DNA of 64,000 nucleotides from Oscillatoriales cyanobacterium USR001 (lineage in GTDB: Bacteria > Cyanobacteriota > Cyanobacteriia > Cyanobacteriales > Microcoleaceae). A program made the position numbers and the translations under genes. Where the stretch lies: assembly GCA_001698425.1 (NCBI GenBank), contig MBRE01000037.1:1-64000 (forward strand), given 5' to 3'. Shown in pieces: positions 61,453-64,000 of this stretch. The notes beneath the pieces were generated by a model. The model was not told where the DNA came from. It worked only from the letters and a program-made list of their open reading frames with translations, and searched no databases. Numbering within the stretch: the first letter of the stretch is position 1; each line of letters starts with the position of its first letter.

Positions 61453-62607
61453 TTAATTTACCCCAGAATTCTCTCCCAATAACACCATAAATTCCTCCCT
61501 CGATAACTGAGGCAATTGTGCCAACAACAAAATTAATTTTTCCACTGGTAACTCCAGCAAACTGGTAACAACTGTCGCCAGAAACTCACCCCCTTCATTC
61601 CACCGCATCCTCACCACATTTTCTGCTAACAACCGCGTCCCTTGCTGGCAACCAAATTCATCAACAGTTAGCATCGATATTGAGAGTAAAATCGCTGTAA
61701 ACTCTCCAGTAGGTAAAGTAGATACTGCCGAAAGAAAAGCCGCCATTTTCGGAGGAACTTCACCGAATTTAACCTGAATAAAGTTCTCTAAAATTAAGCG
61801 TTGCTGTTCTTGTTTTCCTAGTTCGAGTCCTTGTTCGATACCTTCTTGTCTCCCTTCTTGTCTCCCTTCTTCTCTACCTTGCTGTTGAGCAGCTTGTAAA
61901 TGTTCTCGAAATAGAGGTACGATCGCCATAGCTAACTCCTGATCTTCTTGCTCCCCTTCGGGATTATTTACCAAATTCGCTTGCAGATTTGCTTGCAAAT
62001 TATACAATAATTCTAACGCATTAGTTCGCAGAGGATGATCCGCAGGTAATCCAGTTAACTGAGCAATCGCCTCCTGTTGCACCTTACCCTTACCCAACAT
62101 CCGCAACCACATTGTCTCTGAAACTTTCGGTAACTGATGAATCGCAATCAACCCCACCCGCCACACCTCCGATAAAAAATAAACACCTCTCCCCCAACCC
62201 TTTGATTCTTCAGGAATCTGAAAACCAAAACTATTTAATAAACTTTCAGAAGCTGTTGGAGTTAGAATCCATAAAAACGGTAATTGAGTTGACTCCAAAC
62301 GTTGGTCTTCCCGATTAACTTTCCGCAATAAATCCGCCCGACTATTTAATAGTTTTACCACACAACTAAAAATTGCATCAGTATTAACCGCATTGCGAAA
62401 TGGTTCTATGATCGCCACCGTCGTCGCCATTTTACCTAACAAACCCAAGCTTTGTATGTATTCAGAATTAACAGAAGTTGGTTGAAAAAAAACATCTATT
62501 TCTCTTACTTCAGCAGTAACATCTTTGCTAGTTTCTACTTCTCCTAAAGGTGATAATAACTTTTGCAAATATTCTTTAGCAAACTGGTCGTGGGGGAATT
62601 TGGTCAT
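61453..62607 (-). CDS. PD-(D/E)XK-like cyanobacterial protein with QEGRQEG repeat
   Basis: A 384-residue protein of a type expanded in filamentous cyanobacteria. The N-terminal part (DQFAKEYLQKLLSPLGEVET ... REIDVFFQPT) resembles the Rpn/PD-(D/E)XK transposase-nuclease-like core. A long helix with GREEGRQEGRQEGIEQGLEL at ~240-265 gives a charged coiled region that is often mislabelled flagellar protein H. The C-terminal part is helical and Leu-rich. Nuclease activity is plausible but not shown. It may belong to a recently expanded family. Single gene, convergent with the RTX gene. Confidence 0.65.
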   Translation of the reverse strand: MTKFPHDQFAKEYLQKLLSPLGEVETSKDVTAEVREIDVFFQPTSVNSEYIQSLGLLGKMATTVAIIEPFRNAVNTDAIFSCVVKLLNSRADLLRKVNREDQRLESTQLPFLWILTPTASESLLNSFGFQIPEESKGWGRGVYFLSEVWRVGLIAIHQLPKVSETMWLRMLGKGKVQQEAIAQLTGLPADHPLRTNALELLYNLQANLQANLVNNPEGEQEDQELAMAIVPLFREHLQAAQQQGREEGRQEGRQEGIEQGLELGKQEQQRLILENFIQVKFGEVPPKMAAFLSAVSTLPTGEFTAILLSISMLTVDEFGCQQGTRLLAENVVRMRWNEGGEFLATVVTSLLELPVEKLILLLAQLPQLSREEFMVLLGENSGVN

Positions 62608-62678
62608 TAGTGGGAGTTAAGCTTTTTAGAGAGACAATCTTATTTTAGCAACTTGGGGTAGTTTTGTAGTTTTATTGA

Positions 62679-62780
62679 TAGGACTTACGCAAAAAAACCG
62701 GTTTCTGACCAAAATCATCGCTTTTTTCGAGAAATATTGACGCAGAAACCGGGTTTTTGACCCCCCGTGCGTAAGTCCTA
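62679..62780. mobile_element. MITE with TAGGACTTACGCA terminal inverted repeats
   Basis: TAGGACTTACGCA at 62679-62691 and TGCGTAAGTCCTA at 62768-62780 are exact inverted repeats. ATTGA lies directly outside each end (62674-62678; 62781-62785) as a 5-base target duplication. Alternatively the target is TA and the element begins at GGACTTACGC. Inside, AAAAACCGGTTTCTG and CAGAAACCGGGTTTTT form a second inverted pair. No coding capacity. Confidence 0.8.
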
Positions 62781-62920
62781 ATTGATATTTTTGCTTGCTA
62801 ATTGAGACGCAGACAGGTATAATGGCTTAATTATGGAGAACACCGAACCATTTAACAAATAAGTAAAATCCACCTAATTAAACATAAAACACCAATGACT
62901 AAAACACTTCCTACATAATT

Positions 62921-63019
62921 CTTCCTTCTTCCTTCTTCCCTCTTCCTTCTTCCCTCTTCCCTTTTCCTTCTTCCCTCTTCCTTCTTCCTTCTTCCTTCTT
63001 CCTTCTTCCTTCTTCCTTC
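62921..63019. repeat. CTTCCTT STRR array upstream of ffh
   Basis: Some fourteen 7-base units of CTTCCTT and CTTCCCT type run up to 11 bases before the ffh ATG. It is the same heptamer class, in the opposite orientation, as 5074-5178, and in the same orientation relative to the downstream gene. Confidence 0.92.
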
Positions 63020-63030
63020 ATTAAAAAATT

Positions 63031-64000
63031 ATGTTTGACGCACTTGCCGATCGCTTAGAATCAGCCTGGAAAAAACTCCGGGGCCAAGATAAAATCTCTG
63101 AGGCTAATATTCAAGAAGCCTTAAAAGAAGTCCGCCGCGCCCTTTTAGAAGCAGACGTTAATCTGCAAGTAGTAAAAGAATTTGTCGCTGAGGTAGCAGT
63201 TAAAGCCCAAGGTGCAGAAGTGATTGCGGGAGTTCGCCCTGACCAACAATTTATCAAAATAGTTTACGATGAATTGGTGCGCGTTATGGGAGAAACTAAT
63301 TCACCCCTCGCGATCGCGGAAACTTCCCCCACAATCGTCTTAATGGCAGGTTTACAAGGTACTGGAAAAACCACCGCCACCGCCAAATTAGCCTTACATC
63401 TTCGCAAGCAAAACCGTACCACCTTACTCGTTGCTACTGACATTTATCGACCTGCGGCGATCGACCAATTAATCACCCTGGGCAAACAAATAGACACCCC
63501 TGTATTTGAGTTAGGCAAAGACATTGACCCCGTAGAAATTGCCCGCCAAGGCATCGATCGCGCTAAAGAATTAGGAGTTGATACTGTCATCGTTGACACC
63601 GCCGGCCGCCTGCAAATTGACCAAGAAATGATGGCAGAATTGGCAAGAATTAAAGAGATAATTCAACCCCATGAAACCCTCTTAGTTGTTGATGCGATGA
63701 CCGGTCAAGAAGCCGCTAATTTGACCCGCACATTCCATCAACAAATTGGGATTACCGGCGCAATTTTAACTAAAATGGACGGCGATAGTCGCGGCGGCGC
63801 AGCCCTTTCCGTGCGGCAAATATCGGGAGCACCAATTAAATTTGTTGGTGTCGGCGAAAAAGTCGAAGCGCTACAACCATTTTACCCCGATCGCATGGCC
63901 TCCCGCATTTTGGGCATGGGCGATGTCCTCACCTTGGTAGAAAAAGCCCAAGAGGAAATCGACCTCAGCGATGCCGAACAAATGCAGGAAAAAATTATGA
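63031..64000 (+). CDS. ffh: Signal recognition particle protein Ffh (partial, runs off the window)
   Basis: The first ~323 residues of Ffh are present. The N domain starts MFDALADRLESAWKKLRGQD. The G domain has GLQGTGKTTATAKLALHL, DIYRPAAIDQL, VDTAGRLQID, TKMDGDSRGGAAL and GVGEKVEALQPF. The M domain, with the signal-sequence groove, begins near the window edge. Ffh binds 4.5S RNA and targets membrane proteins to FtsY. The frame is open to the end of the window. The ATG has no clear Shine-Dalgarno; a CT-rich STRR array ends 11 bases before it. Confidence 0.97.
   Translation, partial: MFDALADRLESAWKKLRGQDKISEANIQEALKEVRRALLEADVNLQVVKEFVAEVAVKAQGAEVIAGVRPDQQFIKIVYDELVRVMGETNSPLAIAETSPTIVLMAGLQGTGKTTATAKLALHLRKQNRTTLLVATDIYRPAAIDQLITLGKQIDTPVFELGKDIDPVEIARQGIDRAKELGVDTVIVDTAGRLQIDQEMMAELARIKEIIQPHETLLVVDAMTGQEAANLTRTFHQQIGITGAILTKMDGDSRGGAALSVRQISGAPIKFVGVGEKVEALQPFYPDRMASRILGMGDVLTLVEKAQEEIDLSDAEQMQEKIM

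Noticed and set aside
61453-62607. Flagellar assembly protein H
   Set aside because: Only the charged QEGRQEG helix resembles FliH. The N-terminal part looks PD-(D/E)XK-like, and cyanobacteria have no flagella.

Overview
The window reads as chromosomal DNA of a filamentous, non-picocyanobacterial cyanobacterium of the Oscillatoriales type (Microcoleus/Phormidium/Oscillatoria-like; the genus cannot be fixed from sequence alone). Evidence is the ndhC-ndhK-ndhJ cluster, ldpA, a ycf45-type R3H ATPase, GUN4-domain proteins, very frequent GCGATCGC (HIP1) octamers, and many heptamer-like short tandem repeats (STRR) and small palindromic repeats between genes.

Layout. 1-5.2 kb: two minus-strand genes for surface or secreted proteins built from SdrD B-like / EF-hand-like repeats. 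5.2-6.8 kb: ndhJ, ndhK, ndhC (NDH-1). 6.9-19.7 kb: a minus-strand glycan cluster with a 2200-residue multi-domain glycosyltransferase, a nucleotide-sugar SDR enzyme, a glycosyltransferase-methyltransferase fusion, a sugar C-methyltransferase-like protein and a small companion. 19.9-25.6 kb: a retropepsin-like protein and a 1670-residue DUF4347/Ig-like/RTX protein. 25.9-27.8 kb: ruvA and an MFS transporter, divergent. 27.9-32.9 kb: an Hsp70-like protein, then a probable iron-uptake set (multicopper oxidase, helix-hairpin-helix lipoprotein, FTR1 permease) with Fur-box-like palindromes. 33.1-36.5 kb: ldpA, the R3H ATPase and an orphan antitoxin-like gene. 36.8-53.6 kb: a signalling block with cheR-TPR, cheW-cheW, two MCPs, cheA-REC, cheB and a CheY-like regulator, bracketed by two paralogous GAF histidine kinases; the larger one carries a LOV-type domain. 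53.7 kb: tRNA-Gln(UUG), followed by a MITE-like element. 54.2-58.3 kb: three tandem GUN4-domain genes, two of them Ser/Thr kinases and the third apparently frameshifted. 58.4-62.6 kb: small accessory genes (a DUF559 nuclease-like gene between inverted repeats, small hypotheticals, a retropepsin-like pair, an RTX protein, a PD-(D/E)XK-like protein). The window ends inside ffh.

How the parts fit. The glycan cluster and the Ca-binding surface proteins suggest investment in cell-surface polysaccharide and S-layer or exoprotein material. The che block, with both methylation enzymes and a putative blue-light sensor kinase beside it, suggests taxis or pilus-motility control. The oxidase/lipoprotein/FTR1 set would oxidise and import iron. 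Intergenic DNA is rich in STRRs, and two of these arrays have expanded in frame inside signalling genes. At least two MITE-like elements and three other palindromic repeat families are visible. No CRISPR array, prophage or full insertion sequence was seen.
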